From positions 1 through 64,000 of the forward strand of contig CAJQUW010002131.1 in NCBI GenBank assembly GCA_907163375.1: a stretch of DNA of 64,000 bases, given 5' to 3'. The translations under genes and the position numbers were made by a program. Source of the DNA: Prostheceraeus crozeri. Its lineage: Eukaryota > Platyhelminthes > Polycladida > Euryleptidae. This document shows positions 24,044 through 36,780 of the stretch, one piece after another. Below the pieces are notes generated by a model, which was not told the origin of the DNA, ran no database searches, and saw nothing but the letters and a program-made list of their open reading frames with translations. Position 1 is the stretch's first letter. Every line of letters begins with the position of its first letter.

Positions 24044-24566
24044 TACTTTCAAGCGGACCTTTATCAGCGATTTGCAAACAAAAAACAGCCGTGGTTGCAG
24101 ACGTAGGCCTACATGATTAACCATCAAATTATGCAACCATCTGAATCGTTTCTCTGAGGAGGGTGATGTTTCTGTTTACTAAGCGACTACTTACACAGGG
24201 GGCCACGTACCTCGTGCTTCGCAAATCGTGCTCCTTACTTACACACTCGTGCGGGCAATGCGTAGCCCACTTACCAAATTACGCGGAAATATTTGGCGAC
24301 GAAGAGCTACCTAATTGGCGAGAGGGTAATACCGCCATCACAAATCGTGATGCATTGGTTGGAGCAGTGTGACAGTTTTCTTTGGGCTCAAGATGTTATT
24401 ACTATTTTAATAATAATTAGGGTACTTGGTACTATGGCGTTAATAAGGGGCGATTTGTATCAAGCGCTCTCCAATGGGAGTCGCTGTTGTGCGTAGCGCA
24501 CTCTCATTTTCATTTGATATCTGTGATTAATTGAAACTCCATATATATAGTATATGTAGGGCATAT

Positions 24567-24615
24567 ACATTGTACATTGTACCATATACATTGTACATTG
24601 TACCATATACATTGC
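24567..24615. repeat. Tandem 21-bp repeat (CATATACATTGTACATTGTAC)
   Basis: About two and a half copies of an ATACATTGTACATTGTACC unit, seen directly. Surrounding sequence is also TATA-rich. Confidence 0.8.
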
Positions 24616-24622
24616 AACCTCC

Positions 24623-26390
24623 ATATACATGCATATATAGGGCTAGTTGTCCTTCATCTATAACTACAATATGCATTGTTCTACGCTGTTTTATCGACAT
24701 GATTGAAATAAGAATGCCATAATGAAATTATAGCGCGCTATGTACACTTTCAACAGAATATAAAAGTTGAAAGGGGCTCTAGAAAAGTTTCTCGCTTTTT
24801 CCTATTAACTATTCGCATTAAACTATACTTATTTTTTCATAATTTATCGACTTCGAAATTTTTCGCATGCTAGCACCAATGATATTGGTTAATGCCGCCA
24901 TCATCCCAAATTAGAAATGACTCGGCATGATGACAGTGATTTCATCAAAGTGTAGCAATAAAAAACAGAAAAGCGTCACATCTAGTAACAACCAATTGAA
25001 GCCAATGAGGAGCGATGCACTAAATCGATACTGTAAAAGGCTTTTTCCTAGAATTCGTAGGGTCATTTCCCGATGTCGGATGACTAGTTCAGCGTTGGAT
25101 GATGCAATTTTTTTATTCTTCTGCTACGAATGCTTGGTTTAATTATGTATTAGAAGTTTGTCTATACCTACACATGTGACATGTCTTTTCCTTGATAATC
25201 TCGTCGTTTTGGTCATAAGAAGCTTATAAAGTGTAAGATGAAATATAAAGACACATTACATCGATCATTTTAGAAATGCTGCATAGAAAGCATCTCTGTT
25301 TAGTTCAAGATAATCGACATAACAAATAAACTTAAATACTTCATCACGTAATGCATTATTGTTGATGGATAAATCTAGAGTAGATACATTATTGGATTTG
25401 ACTAAACAGAATTCAATTTTAATGTAATTCCAAAAAACACGGGCTAAGACAAATATTGATATTTTTCATTCAAAGGGCTTGCAGTTTCAATTGCAGACCC
25501 AATTCATTTTTTTCTTGAACACTTGCCGCAAAATAAGATCTGAGTTAGCCTTATGTGATCCAAGAATCTCTATATAAGAATTATAGAGCATCATGAGATA
25601 GAATTTTCTATATATTGTAGCTGTTTTGATCATTTTAATAAGGGTGTCTGGTGCCCGTACTGCACCAAGCTCCCTTATTGAAAATTCAAAATAGAAATAT
25701 ATTCAAATTTTATTGCATGCGTTTTAGTGCTATCACATGCCTGTTCATTACTAAATAAATGAGTATGTAATTGGAAGAAAAAATATTTTCGATAAAGGCG
25801 CTCGGTACGCTTGCTGCATGCGCTTTACTAATACGTGGAAGTACATTTACTTCATGCGCTTTGGTTCTGCTGCATAGCTGCTTACTAATGCATAAATGAA
25901 TTTGTAATAAGAGCTAAAACAATTTTGTGCCAAGCGCCCCAGCTTCTGGAATTTTGCACACAGCGCCCTTTTTGTGCAGAGAGCCCATTGTTATAATGTA
26001 CGAATCGCCCGAATTTCTGATAATCGCGTGTGCGAAGCGCCCCAATCATTATAATAACTGTAATTGTAGTCAGTTACACAATTTTGCATATTTTTTTATT
26101 AGTTAATTATTCAATTGAATTATGCATAATTGATCAAAGAATGTCATATTTAGTCGGAGTTCCCGATCGACATTTGATGAATACATTTACATGAATACAC
26201 TGACTCAGTTCCGCCGACTCCTAAAGACTCACTTGCTTGGCTGGGTTTTGACTGTATAAGGGGTATCATTAATCATCAAAATCCTGATTTACCGACCTTA
26301 TGTAATATTTGACACATTCTTATGACGAGTGTAGCCAGCACTCGCACAAAGGGTAACAACTAGTCATCAACATAGCTATACTTAGTTTAC
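24623..26390. other. No gene recognised
   Basis: Intron 3 of the cathepsin gene. An imperfect repeat of a TGCATGCG(T/C)TTT...CTAATAAATGAAT stretch occurs at about 25715-25770 and 25815-25905, and AAGCGCCCC-like words occur at 25940-26045. I cannot assign these to an element. Confidence 0.35.
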
Positions 26391-26609
26391 CTTGGCATTG
26401 TAGGGGTACGATTTTAAAGTCGAAACTCTTCCCTTTGATTTAGCAAAGTTGAAACAATGAGTAGGCCATCCACCATTGCATTTACTGACATGTGGTGAGC
26501 AATTCATCAAACTTTCTTCCGAAAGTGACACTGACTGACCACTCTGCATGCAATAAAGATTTTCTAGAACTGCCGCCGACGCGAATGTATAACAACTTCC
26601 ACACATTCC
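26391..26609 (-). CDS. Cathepsin L-like protease, exon 3 (catalytic Cys)
   Basis: The exon is 73 codons in phase 0, with acceptor CTTGCAG (26610-26616) and donor GTAAAC. It opens with GMCGSCYTFASAAVLENL, completing the Q-G-x-C-G-S-C active-site motif with the Gln at the end of exon 2. It continues with LSEESLMNCS, CNGGW and YPYNAK, all in family order. The residue after the catalytic Cys is Tyr rather than the usual Trp. Confidence 0.95.
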
Positions 26610-27639
26610 CTGCAAGTAATTCAAATTAAATGAGCATGGGATGTACAAAGGTAATCTACATGTAAATCATTATTGAAAGATGAATATCCGACGAAGTGAT
26701 GATGAGCATGAATATGACACAAATGAAGCCAAAATGGGCGCTAACATGTAGTCGTCCCGACCGTCGAGTGCCTCTCCTCACGCCAAAATATATTCTTTTG
26801 CTAGGAATGCGGAATCAGCAACAAACTGTCAAATATCAGTGGACACTACAGGCGACTACCGTCCAATGAAGACAATGTGCTAAAAGTACTCGAACATGCA
26901 GTAAGCTATATAATAGTCTTTGTAATAAAGGAGTTATGATATTTATGATCAATCGTATTTCACCTGACAAATGCTAGATCAAAAGATTGTTCATCCTACA
27001 ACACTCCTTGACTTTCAGTGCAAACTCTATACTACTTAGTCGCTACAGAAATGAATTATGATGAAAACAAAAGTGGGATCGGAGGTTTACTTTGTCAACT
27101 ACTAATTTGCTTTTTGTGAAGAGTTTCAATGATAATTATGAATCAGCAATGTACATGTAGAAAGTTATACTTCGTATATATTAGAAATGATGCACCATGA
27201 GATCTACACCTTTTTAACTTTGCTTTCATAAGTTTTAATTTTGATCTCAGAACTTTTAACTTTGATTCCAGAACTTTGAACACTACTTACACCTGGTCTA
27301 CTGTCTACACCATTTGATGTCTGTGGCAGTGTACGTAAGTGTAAAACATGTGTATGATATACTCAGCACATCGCATAAGTAGATCCTTCATTGACATCTT
27401 TGGTATTATGGAACGTTAATTTAGTTCATCTGCAGGTGTTATATTCAAATTTTTGAAATATATCATATAATACAATGATATTCTTGATTCTCCATTTATT
27501 GTATCCGCAAATATGTGTTTGTAATTTGATTATCCAATATGTTTTGAATTCTAACTTCTCACTTCGACTGAAAAATGCCAATATCACCGTTAGATTGCCA
27601 AAGAGTAGCAAATTGTGCCGAAGAGGGAGGCGATTGAAA
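26610..27639. other. No gene recognised
   Basis: Intron 2 sequence with no supportable feature. Confidence 0.4.
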
Positions 27640-29640
27640 ATGTTTGCGTAGACATTTGGTAATCAACTATAATATAGCTGATACATGGGTGCGCAGTGGA
27701 GAAGCAAGTAGGAAACCCCATGAAGGACGAAGAGTGGGAATGATAAGTGAACCAATCGAGAAGCAAATTTTGATGTGGATTGAAGAAGATTACCAGCTCT
27801 TGCTGAAACAGACGGCTGAAAAAGTCTATGAAAGATAGAATATAGCTGTTTCACATGTCACAATACACAATTACCTTAAATTAAGATGTGTCACATTGAA
27901 AAAGACTCATGTATAAATTTCAACAATGAATTCCGATAGAAACAACCACCTTCGTCGTGAATACGTTGAAAAAGTGTCCCAGTTCATACAACAAAAAAGA
28001 CTTTATTCTGGATGGATGAAACAAACTAAAAACTGCTTTTGTCGACGCAGGCAAGGTCGTTCTGGCGAAGTGTTGGGGTAAAAGAGCTCCAGACTTTAGA
28101 ATTATATTTTTTCTACAATAACAAAGTCCGGCCCAGGTCCGTGATGATAACCGGCCCCGTCCGACATTCTGAGGCCGGTTACCGGCCCAAGAACTCTGGG
28201 CCGGCTCCACGCTGGCTCTAACACGATACACATACACTAGCATGATGTAAACAAAACATATTTCAAAAATAATTTTGCCTCTGGACATGCACACTGTAAA
28301 TCACTCAATAACAATCACATACGAAGGATGCATGCCAAAATATTTTTTGGTATATTTCTGTATCTATTTGTATGCTTTTCGTATGTTATTTCAAGTGTGG
28401 TGTGCTTTACATACTAAAGCCAAACCAGCACAATGTTAAAAGAAAGCATCAATGATGTCTAAAATATGTTGATTTTGGGCCCTATGTAATAAAGATCACA
28501 CTAATGTTGCATGGTGCTTACGACTGCTTTGTAAGTAGTGAGATAATGACATTTAATAGTAAAACTTACAATACTGAATTCGAAGTGTAAGACATTTCAT
28601 AAATAATCAATAAGCATTTAACCATGAACAATTATGCATTATGTAATTTTGAAATTAAGCATAATATCAATCCGAAATAAAAACACATTATAATTCATGA
28701 ACGCAAAAATAGTTATGTTTGAGATATATAAGTCAACATGGTTGCACGAAAAATAGCTTCTGAATGAATTGATGTTAATCAACTTGGTTCGTAATGCAGA
28801 GCTAACCAAGCGTCCTGTTATTGTTACTAGGCAAGCAGCAACGACGAGAGGCAAGCATTAAATTCACAATAAATATACGGTATGAAAATATAAAAACCAC
28901 TCTATCAAACACATTACTGAAAAAATTATTTGACAGTAATATATATATATATAAATATATTGCTATGTGACTTAAAGCTACGACAGACTGCGAGAGGCAT
29001 ACGAATGAGGACGAATTTGCATCGAGTCTCGTATATAAAACATACCAACAACTCGTATTTCATTGTAAAACAGCCAATCACAGATAGAATAGTTCGTATC
29101 GCTATATACCAATCACATACAAAAGTAAGTGAGAGTTCGTATGAAAAATATACCAGATCTCAGTAAGCATACGAGAATATCGTATCATATGGTAGTTTCA
29201 AATTGTATGTGAATTTGAAATATGTCTGTATGTAATTTTCGTATCCAGAGATTTACAGTGTAGGCCTGCTTTCACAGCTTCCTGATGGAGATGCTGCTCG
29301 TACGGTACTTGTTTGCGACAATGCTCCGTGCCACAGCAAGCTTGAGAATTGTGAAATTGAGTATCCCGGATTCAGAATTCTATGACTCGGACCATATTCT
29401 CCTCAACTCAATCCAGTTGAAAGTCTGTGGTTCAAGATGAAAACCATTGTTAAACGCAATCTCCGAGTCCCTGAGGTTGTCGCACCTAGAGTTGTCGAAC
29501 AAGGATTGATTTATCTTGAATCAAAGATTGATGAAGCTCTTAGTCAATTGACATCGGAACACTGTGGCAATGCGTACCAGCATTCTTCCTCATTCGTCTT
29601 CTCCGTCGTGAACGGGCAGAACCTAAATCCTGGAACTTAA
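27640..29640 (+). pseudogene. IS630/Tc1-type transposase relic, interrupted
   Basis: The 5' part (27640 to about 28110) reads an HTH-like segment (SGEASRKPHEGRR, ISEPIEKQIL) and, across frameshifts, a DDE-type FWMDETN (about 28012) and CRRRQGRSG. The 3' part (29262-29640) reads VCDNAPCH, GPYSPQLNPVESLWFKMK and a C-terminal tail. These are the second and third acidic segments of an IS630/Tc1/mariner transposase. A TGA at 29382-29384 breaks the 3' part. The two halves are separated by about 1.1 kb: a GC-rich hairpin (ACCGGCCC words, 28120-28215) and a MITE at 28291-29261. This is a dead copy in intron 2 of the cathepsin gene. Confidence 0.75.
28291..29261 (+). mobile_element. 970-bp MITE with ACACTGTAAATC ends, copy 1
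   Basis: The ends ACACTGTAAATC (28291-28302) and GATTTACAGTGT (29250-29261) are exact inverses. A related copy in opposite orientation lies at 48083-48968. The interior has no coding but many CATACG/CGTATG words that form several imperfect hairpins near both ends. It is inserted in the IS630/Tc1 relic, so it is younger than that element. No target duplication is obvious. Confidence 0.7.
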
Positions 29641-30056
29641 CTTATTCGTGACTTTTTGCTTGTGTTTTCTGTTTACTGCATGTTTGAATTAGATGTTTGA
29701 ATGGATTATACATATGATAATACAGTAGTTGGTTCTGTATTTCATAACACCTGAAAAACCAACGATAATTGATAGATGAGTAAAATCAACGAAGTTAGAT
29801 TGGATGATCAAAATTTAAGAAATTAATCTATCTTTTTTGCTATAGCCTACAGCGTGTTAAAGATGAAAGTAGCAACAGATTGACAATTTCTGAAATCAAA
29901 ATTAAAACATCTGACGGCAAAATTAAAACTTTTAGACGTTTCGACTCTTATAGAAAAATAGATAAGCTAAGGATTAAAGAATAATTCGTGCAATAATGGC
30001 TAAAATATTAAAGCATATTACTAGTGAAGATAAGAAATAGAACAGAAAAAACCTAC

Positions 30057-30309
30057 TTGATATTTGACTGGAGTCACACAACCGTAATTCCTCAAATCAA
30101 AAGAGTTATCAAATGGTTGATCAGTGATTGTGTTGTCCTCTGGAATACTTTCCAAGTTTGGTGGAGGACTGGCGCCCTTCAATTTCTTTCTTTCTTCAAC
30201 AGTCAAGTCAGAATGCGGCATAATACCCAGACGATAAGTATGCTTTTTGAAATCAGCTTCCAGGTTATGACGGTTAATCATCGCCAGATTCTCTTTGAAT
30301 ATAGCCAAT
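30057..30309 (-). CDS. Cathepsin L-like protease, exon 2 (propeptide)
   Basis: The acceptor is CTGTTTTCAG (30310-30319) and the donor GTAGGT. It carries residues 42-126. With exon 1 it completes the ERFNIN helix (Glu38, Arg42, Phe46, Asn49, Ile53, Asn57). The following GxNxFxD motif reads GIMPHSD, so its Asn and Phe are replaced. The mature enzyme should begin near FDLRNYGCVTPVKYQ. It ends on the oxyanion-hole Gln. Confidence 0.94.
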
Positions 30310-33188
30310 CTGAAAACAGCATCGATAAATTGATGGGTTTGATTAGTTTGAAAATGAAATGTGCGATTTGCTGTCACAAAATTCATTAATATTATGAATT
30401 TTCTCTTTAGTTTGCATTATCAGTGTCATGCAACTTTGCATAAGAGCTATAGACTACACTGTTTTCCATGATGATTCATGAAGAGTCATTCTTTTCTTAT
30501 TTTCTGTAACAATAAAGCGGGACGACTGAAAAATAAACAGTGAAAACAACAAACTGATATTCCGCTGTTTCTATGCTTCCTTGTGGAGTATGATAGGCGA
30601 CGTGAGCGGCTGAGATAATGACTAAACCATCGTTACTTTTCTATTTGAAAGTGATCGAGTTCGAGATCGTGTAGCGTCATTAGAAAACATGCTATGTTAC
30701 TTATGTGTAATCCTATATCTAAGCGAGATCAAAATCGGAAATTGTCAGAATTGTAGAAAGTTTCAACTCTTGGTGGACACATCTTGCATCCTGTGCATGC
30801 CCCTTCAGTCAGACTGAAGTCAGCGGCCCTGATAATGACCGACAGTGTTGGACAAGTGACCTCAGCGGAATAAGGAATTCATAATTAATGCACTGATCCT
30901 GTTTTTTAGTCTTCCTACAATTGAGCTAAATAATTAGTCTGGCAGCCAGAACGAGTTTCTGCAGGGAATGAGGCCGAAAGTGAGACTTTCACTGAATGAT
31001 GTGCAATATGATGTTTGTATATATACAGACCTATATTTCAACAAATATGTATCGAATTTATGAAAAATATTCATCCACCGAATAATAAAAAGCAGCTCTT
31101 TCCTCTTCATTGGCTTTCAGGATTGCACGCTAAGGTTACGTTCAGATGACCGAAAGAAGTCTATAATGTATACATGTAGTCTATAATGATGCAGATTTAC
31201 TGGTTGCGCTGTCAAAAGAATTTTGAATCTTAGTAAGATGAACTGCAGTTGGATGCACAGACCGATTTGGCTATGAATGAATTAGATAACAGAATGCATG
31301 TAAACTAATATAGTCATGTGAACTGTGATTTTCTTAAACTCAATTTATTTGAAGTTGCGATGCTTTAAACATGAAATGCACGCAATGGCTATAAAATGTT
31401 TAGGAAAAATACAGAAAACGTTTTAAACAGAGGGATCTCGAGGGTGGGATGTTCATGTATTGTCATTGTCAAATCATTATGAAAATCAATTACAAGATAG
31501 CAAGCAGTATTGCTACTACAATGTGTTCCTACAGATGACGTTTCTGAACTTTGACCTTCACAGTGAAATTTTACGGAAACTTTAGGAGTGCAGATCATAG
31601 GAGTCTTGGCTTCAATAAAATTACATTATGCGCTTGCGATTTCTAATGGCAGAATTTTAGGATGAGTTAATAATCTAATTGAATGATGACCAATTTTGTA
31701 ATAGGCCTACATGTAAACCCTCATGAAGAGGAAGGACGAAATGCAGATGCACAAATAGTTCAAAACAATTAGACAGAAAAACTAAAAGTGATTACTAATA
31801 CCTACCATTTGCTAAAAGCTTTGATCAATAGTATTTACATGATATTTGATTTTCGAAGTACTGTGGTCGATGTCTGTGGGATAATAGATAATCATAGTGT
31901 GATTCATGGACTCATATCTATACAATACTCCATTCATATTGAAAATTGACGGGCTTCGTCTGAAGTTATCGTACAAAACGGTAGCAAAAAGTGGCAAAAC
32001 TTAGACATTCGAGAAAAGTGCATTTCAGAAAAATACATTTGATCCAACAGCGGTCCAAATCTACGATGTTTAGAGAAAAGCTCAAAAATGCACAGACTTT
32101 AAAGTCAGAAAATCGTAGGTGGCCGGGAGGCTTAGTTTGAAGATGATCAGAGCAAAAATACGACAGGGGCCGACTCATCCATTTCGCGATATGGAAGGGG
32201 TCAATGAGATTTGGGCTGAGAGCTTCCCCAATTTCTACAGAGATAGAAGACTTCCTAGCGCGAGACCTTTCGGTCAACCTATAGGACATTCTCGTTGGTC
32301 TGGATTTACTCTGCAATAGCTTTTTTCGGTATAGTTCCCCCGTGTGATCGTGAATTTTTACTTTTAGGTTTACACTGTTAGAAGTATTCCGTATCATATT
32401 ATTTAATCAGAATTTTTCATGATATTGATTTTGGTCCATTTTTGTATGACTATCAATCCGTCTGATATCGCTGCACTGTAGATCATTAAGTCCTATTTAA
32501 ACTTGAATCTGAGTACTAAACAGATGAGTACTAGAATTATTGAACTTAAATTCACAGAAGTATTAAAATGCTTGTTAAGTAATAATACTGACACGATGCA
32601 AAGTTCAGTGAGTCTGTGTGCAGCTTGTTTGACGGCGCACGCTGAGATCTGAATAAGACTTTTTGTCTAGTCCTCCCAGCTGAGAGTGGATTGTCGACGG
32701 TGTGATGAATCGTGACTGAGAAGGAAGCCACAACGGCAATCAGTCAACGCAGTTCCTCTACCAAAATCGTCACTCGTGTCGATTCTGCCTAAGGTAGCGA
32801 GTGCTGCTACTCACAACTTGTAATGACGGTTTGTTGTGTTCTTGCATATCGAAGTGGGTGCAGTGCAATCGATTTCCTACTAATGAACCAAAGACATCAA
32901 TTTCGATCAAAAGCATCCTCCCCGACCGTACTTTGTGTCTTGCCATCGTTTACCTACTTCACCGACTGCGCTTTGAGTCATGTGCACATTTGATTGATCC
33001 AAATGAATTTGTGCTTAATTGCCAAAGGAGCTCTTAGATGGATGTGTATATGTGATGTAGCGGCTTACATATGCCGCATGGCATTTTTCGATGCAGTGGA
33101 GGTACTTGGCCTTATGTCCTATGCAACTCATAAAATGAGTACTAAAATGAGTATGAATTAATCTCCTAGTCGTAGTTAGTGCTCACTG
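30310..33188. other. No gene recognised; one repeat fragment
   Basis: Intron 1 sequence. About 30943-31015 is a fragment of the foldback family seen at 62276-62992 (GGCAGCCAGAACGAG, TTTCTGCAGGGAATGAGGCC). Open frames near 32119-32319 have no motif I recognise. Confidence 0.4.
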
Positions 33189-33190
33189 TA

Positions 33191-33668
33191 GGGGTGGCCG
33201 TAAAAAACTTTTTTTTGAATTTTTAATTTTCCCTATCATATTTTTTTGACAAATTATGCCAATATGACCATAACATTTTCAAATCGAAAATTAAATGATA
33301 TTTGACCCCCGCACATTCAAATTTTGAATTTCAAATTTTGATTTTATTCAAATATTTGAATATTTTTGAAATTACCTTGAAGAAAGTTTTCCCTGGGTCC
33401 AAAGTGTTCAATTACATGTAAACAAACTTCCTTGCAAATATGATTAGTTTTTATACACGTTTAACCCCAGCACCAGAGCTTCAAAATTCATGTATTTTCT
33501 GTATTTTAACCATTTTTAGTCTTTTATCGTGTAATTAATGACAGTACAAAACGTACTACTTAACTTTTCCTTGTCATAGAATTAATGAGTAAGTGTCGAA
33601 TGAGCGTCGAGAGAAATGTGAACTTAATCCTAAGTCATTCGACCCCAGCACATCACACATGAAAATTG
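33191..33668 (+). repeat. Long terminal inverted repeat, left
   Basis: About 478 bp, starting GGGGTGGCCGTAAAAAA and nearly the exact reverse complement of 36781-37256. It contains the word CCCCAGCAC twice. Confidence 0.9.
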
Positions 33669-34162
33669 AAACTATTTGAGCAGAATTCTCTTCATAAGTA
33701 TTCATTCAGAAATAAGAATTCAACGCTGATGTTGATATAACGTTTGATATACGAATATTGGTCTGTTAAATCCATTCGTTTAACAGGTGATCGTTTAATT
33801 CACAACTTCTGTCTTCCAAAAGGTAAACATTGCAACTTCATGTCTGAATAAAATATTTTGTTTTGCATTTGTCTAATTGACATTTACGAATAATATTGAC
33901 AATCATCAGCAAAAGCAGACCTGAATGGTTCAGTTGACATGATTACAAAGTAGGATAATATGTAAGATCAAAGGATTTCATTTGTAACACGATACGATAC
34001 CACCGAATTAAAAACAACAGATGTTATTACGTAACACTAACTTTGACTTGGCATTTCGAGTTGTCGTGAAGACGTGACTCGCGCAGTAACTTATATCAAA
34101 TAAGGTTTGGTAACTAGAGAGACCTGGCAATTTACTTGAATTTTTTCTTTACTTGAGGAATT

Positions 34163-36709
34163 ATGTTACGATCGCAATGTACCTACGAATTCTTTGGGAA
34201 ATCAGCGGAATTACGAATTGATAATGCTAATGTACTTCCAACTGCTTTAGACTGCATGCGGCACTTGATGTATCTACGCGAACAGAAAACAAATGGTGCA
34301 ACAAATACTGATAATGAAGCAAGAAGTTGTGCACGAAGAGTAATGCAAATTTGGGAGAAGGCAGGAATACCAACTGTAACTTCAGAAACGAGACTTGGAG
34401 CAAGAATCAAAGATATATTCGACACTAGCAAAAAACTGAAAAAGATACCTGTCGAAAGACGCAATAGTGAAAAAGTTATCAGAGAATTTGAAGCGTACAA
34501 AAATGATCTTTCAAAACTACTCGACATTTCAGCATGTAAATGCAAGTCGAGAGTAACTTGTACATGTCCTAGAACTGTCAAAGTTCCCGAATGTGAGTGG
34601 GAATTTCTATGTGATCAGCGAAGCAAAAGAAAAATCGTTATATCGATTGTTGACAGAAATGAAACACAAAGAAGGATGAAGAGAAACATAAGAATTGCTA
34701 AAGAATGCGACAGAAATGAAAAGGCTCTCTCATCGTCATCGTTTGTCATTAATGAAGAATTTGAAGAAGGGTTTGAAGAATATGAAAAACACACTTTACC
34801 TTAATCTCAAGATGAGGATTTCGAATTGCCAGAAAATCCATGTGTGTCAACATCACTTCCAAGAGGTAGAAATTTACAAAAGGTGTCAATGATTGCTGAC
34901 CGATATTTGATAAGCGACACAGCTGCGGCAGCTCTTTGTTCAGCAACTCTTCAGGATATTGGGCATGACAAGATAGTAGATCGCAATAAGATCCGTCGTG
35001 AAAGAAAAATGTCACGAGAAAATTTGCCCCCAGGATCTGATGAAGAAAAAATAAAAGCCTTATATTTTGATGGGCGAAAAGACGACACCTTGATTGATGG
35101 AAAGTATATAACAAAAGAAGAGCATTTTGTTTTAATTTCTGAACCTGGCACGAAATACATTGGTCATGTTTCCCCTGTATCTGGGACTGCGAATAGTATT
35201 GTGAATTCTATTACGGACTATTTCGACGAGAATGGCATCGATCGAAACAATCTTCAACTGGGTAAGTTGGACAATTTTCCGTTTCATTATTACCGGTATA
35301 CCCAGTTGTAAAGATAGTCATCGGTCTTTAACATTCTAATTTACAAATTACTTCAACAAATTTTCTAAAGGATTACTGTATAAATCGGTAATATGAATTT
35401 AATTATTTATGTTTATTTACACTTATGCTTACATTACACTTTCGTAAGTGAAATTAGAAGCTGAGACAACAAATTTAAGTTATCATTTGCAAGAGAATGA
35501 TATTTTTGGTTTTGTATCGGAATGAATCTTAGGAAACTACATGTAATGTATAGACCTAGGATAATTCGTCTCATTATTATATTTTTTTCGATTAAGCTGT
35601 TCGTCACTCTCATTACTTTCATATTTTTTTCAGTTGGATGTGACGGGACAAACGTAAATACAGGCTGGAGAAATGGTGTAATCACTTTGCTCGAGAAGAA
35701 ACTGAGAAGACCTCTTCAGCATGCAGTCTGTCTACTTCATATAAACGAATTACCACTGTGCCATTTAATAATTGCCATGGATGGACCAACAACTGGTGTT
35801 AGCAGTTTTTCGGGACCCATTGGAAAGGAAATTCAGACTTGCCACGAAATGGAACCGGTAAGTTTTGAAGCAATCAAAAATTCAAATTTTCCTTCTGTAC
35901 CAGAATCAGTTATTTCAAACCTCTCTAATGATCAGAGATACATTTTGGAGATCACTTATGCAATAATGAATGGCTCAGTATCAGAATGATTGAAAAAATT
36001 GAAGCCGGGACCAGTAAATCACTCGCGATGGCTGACTACTGCATCACGAATATTACGCTATTATGTTTTGGTTCGAGCACCATCAGTTGCACTTAAGCGT
36101 ATCTCATTTTATATCGTTCATATCTACGTTCCAATCTGGTTTTGCATTAAAAAGAATGAATTGACTCATCATGGTGCTAAGCATTTTTTAAAACTAGTTT
36201 CACTCTGTGACAGTTTACTTACTGCAGATGAACAGTCAGTGGTATTTCCAGTTCTCATACAAAATGCGTATTATGCGCATAGCGAAAATATTCTCGTCTC
36301 TATGCTATCGGAAGAGAATTTAGAAATCAGAATGAAAGCATATGATATAATCCGTAATGATCGAGCCATTCGTCTTGATCCTGATGTGCCTGAAGTTCGG
36401 ACATACAAGAATCCTGCCATAACTTGTCGTGAATCAAATTATGATGACATGATTCGACAAAATGAAATGCTTTATCAGCCGCCGGTTGTTCGAGATATTC
36501 CACGCAACATCTTGCGTATAATGATAGACGGTGGTCCCATGGTTTTTGATTTTCCATGTCATTCTCAAAATGTCGAAGCTATCGTTCAGTGCCTTTCTAA
36601 AGTGTCGCTAAAAGTTTCTGGAGCCCTGCGCCGTGATGGATATATGCGCACAACTTTGTCAAGTCGAAGTGTTATGCCTTCCTTTAAAAGTAAGCGTGAT
36701 TTTAACTAA
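34163..36709 (+). pseudogene. Transposase-type protein of the long-TIR element (2 exons, 2 stops)
   Basis: Exon 1 (34163-35261) ends CTTCAACTGG|GTAAGT; exon 2 (35634-36709) starts after TTTTTTTCAG. Phase 1 joins exactly, giving about 725 codons. The N-terminal third has a Cys cluster (CKCKSRVTCTC) followed by EWEFLCDQRSKRK. The central part reads YFDGRKDDT, then across the junction GCDGTNVNTGW, RRPLQHAVCLLHINELPL, MDGPTTGVSSFSGPIGKE and NHSRWLTTASR. It ends SRSVMPSFKSKRDF. In-frame TAA (34802-34804) and TGA (35987-35989) interrupt an otherwise intact frame. From memory, the CDGT.(V/A)NTG and NELPL..L motifs occur in uncharacterised transposon proteins of other invertebrates; I cannot name the family. 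The Asp residues in FDGRKDD, CDGT and MDG are candidates for a DDE site. Confidence 0.75.
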
Positions 36710-36780
36710 TAGCTGTTATAAACTAATGCACTTATGTCACTGTGTTCAATATAGTTAAACACTCAGTTCAAAACTTATAC

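Noticed and set aside
24163-24372. Plus-strand 69-residue ORF in a locally GC-richer stretch
   Set aside because: No motif or splice context, and no matching element ends nearby.
27920-28294. Minus-strand 124-residue ORF
   Set aside because: It overlaps the plus-strand IS630 relic and the GC-rich hairpin; no motif of its own.
30021-30389. Plus-strand 121-residue ORF
   Set aside because: Antisense of cathepsin exon 2, whose propeptide motifs are unmistakable on the minus strand.
32119-32319. Plus-strand 66-residue ORF with a somewhat protein-like composition
   Set aside because: No recognisable domain and no splice or element context.
34183-34581. Minus-strand 132-residue ORF
   Set aside because: Antisense shadow of the long-TIR element's first exon.
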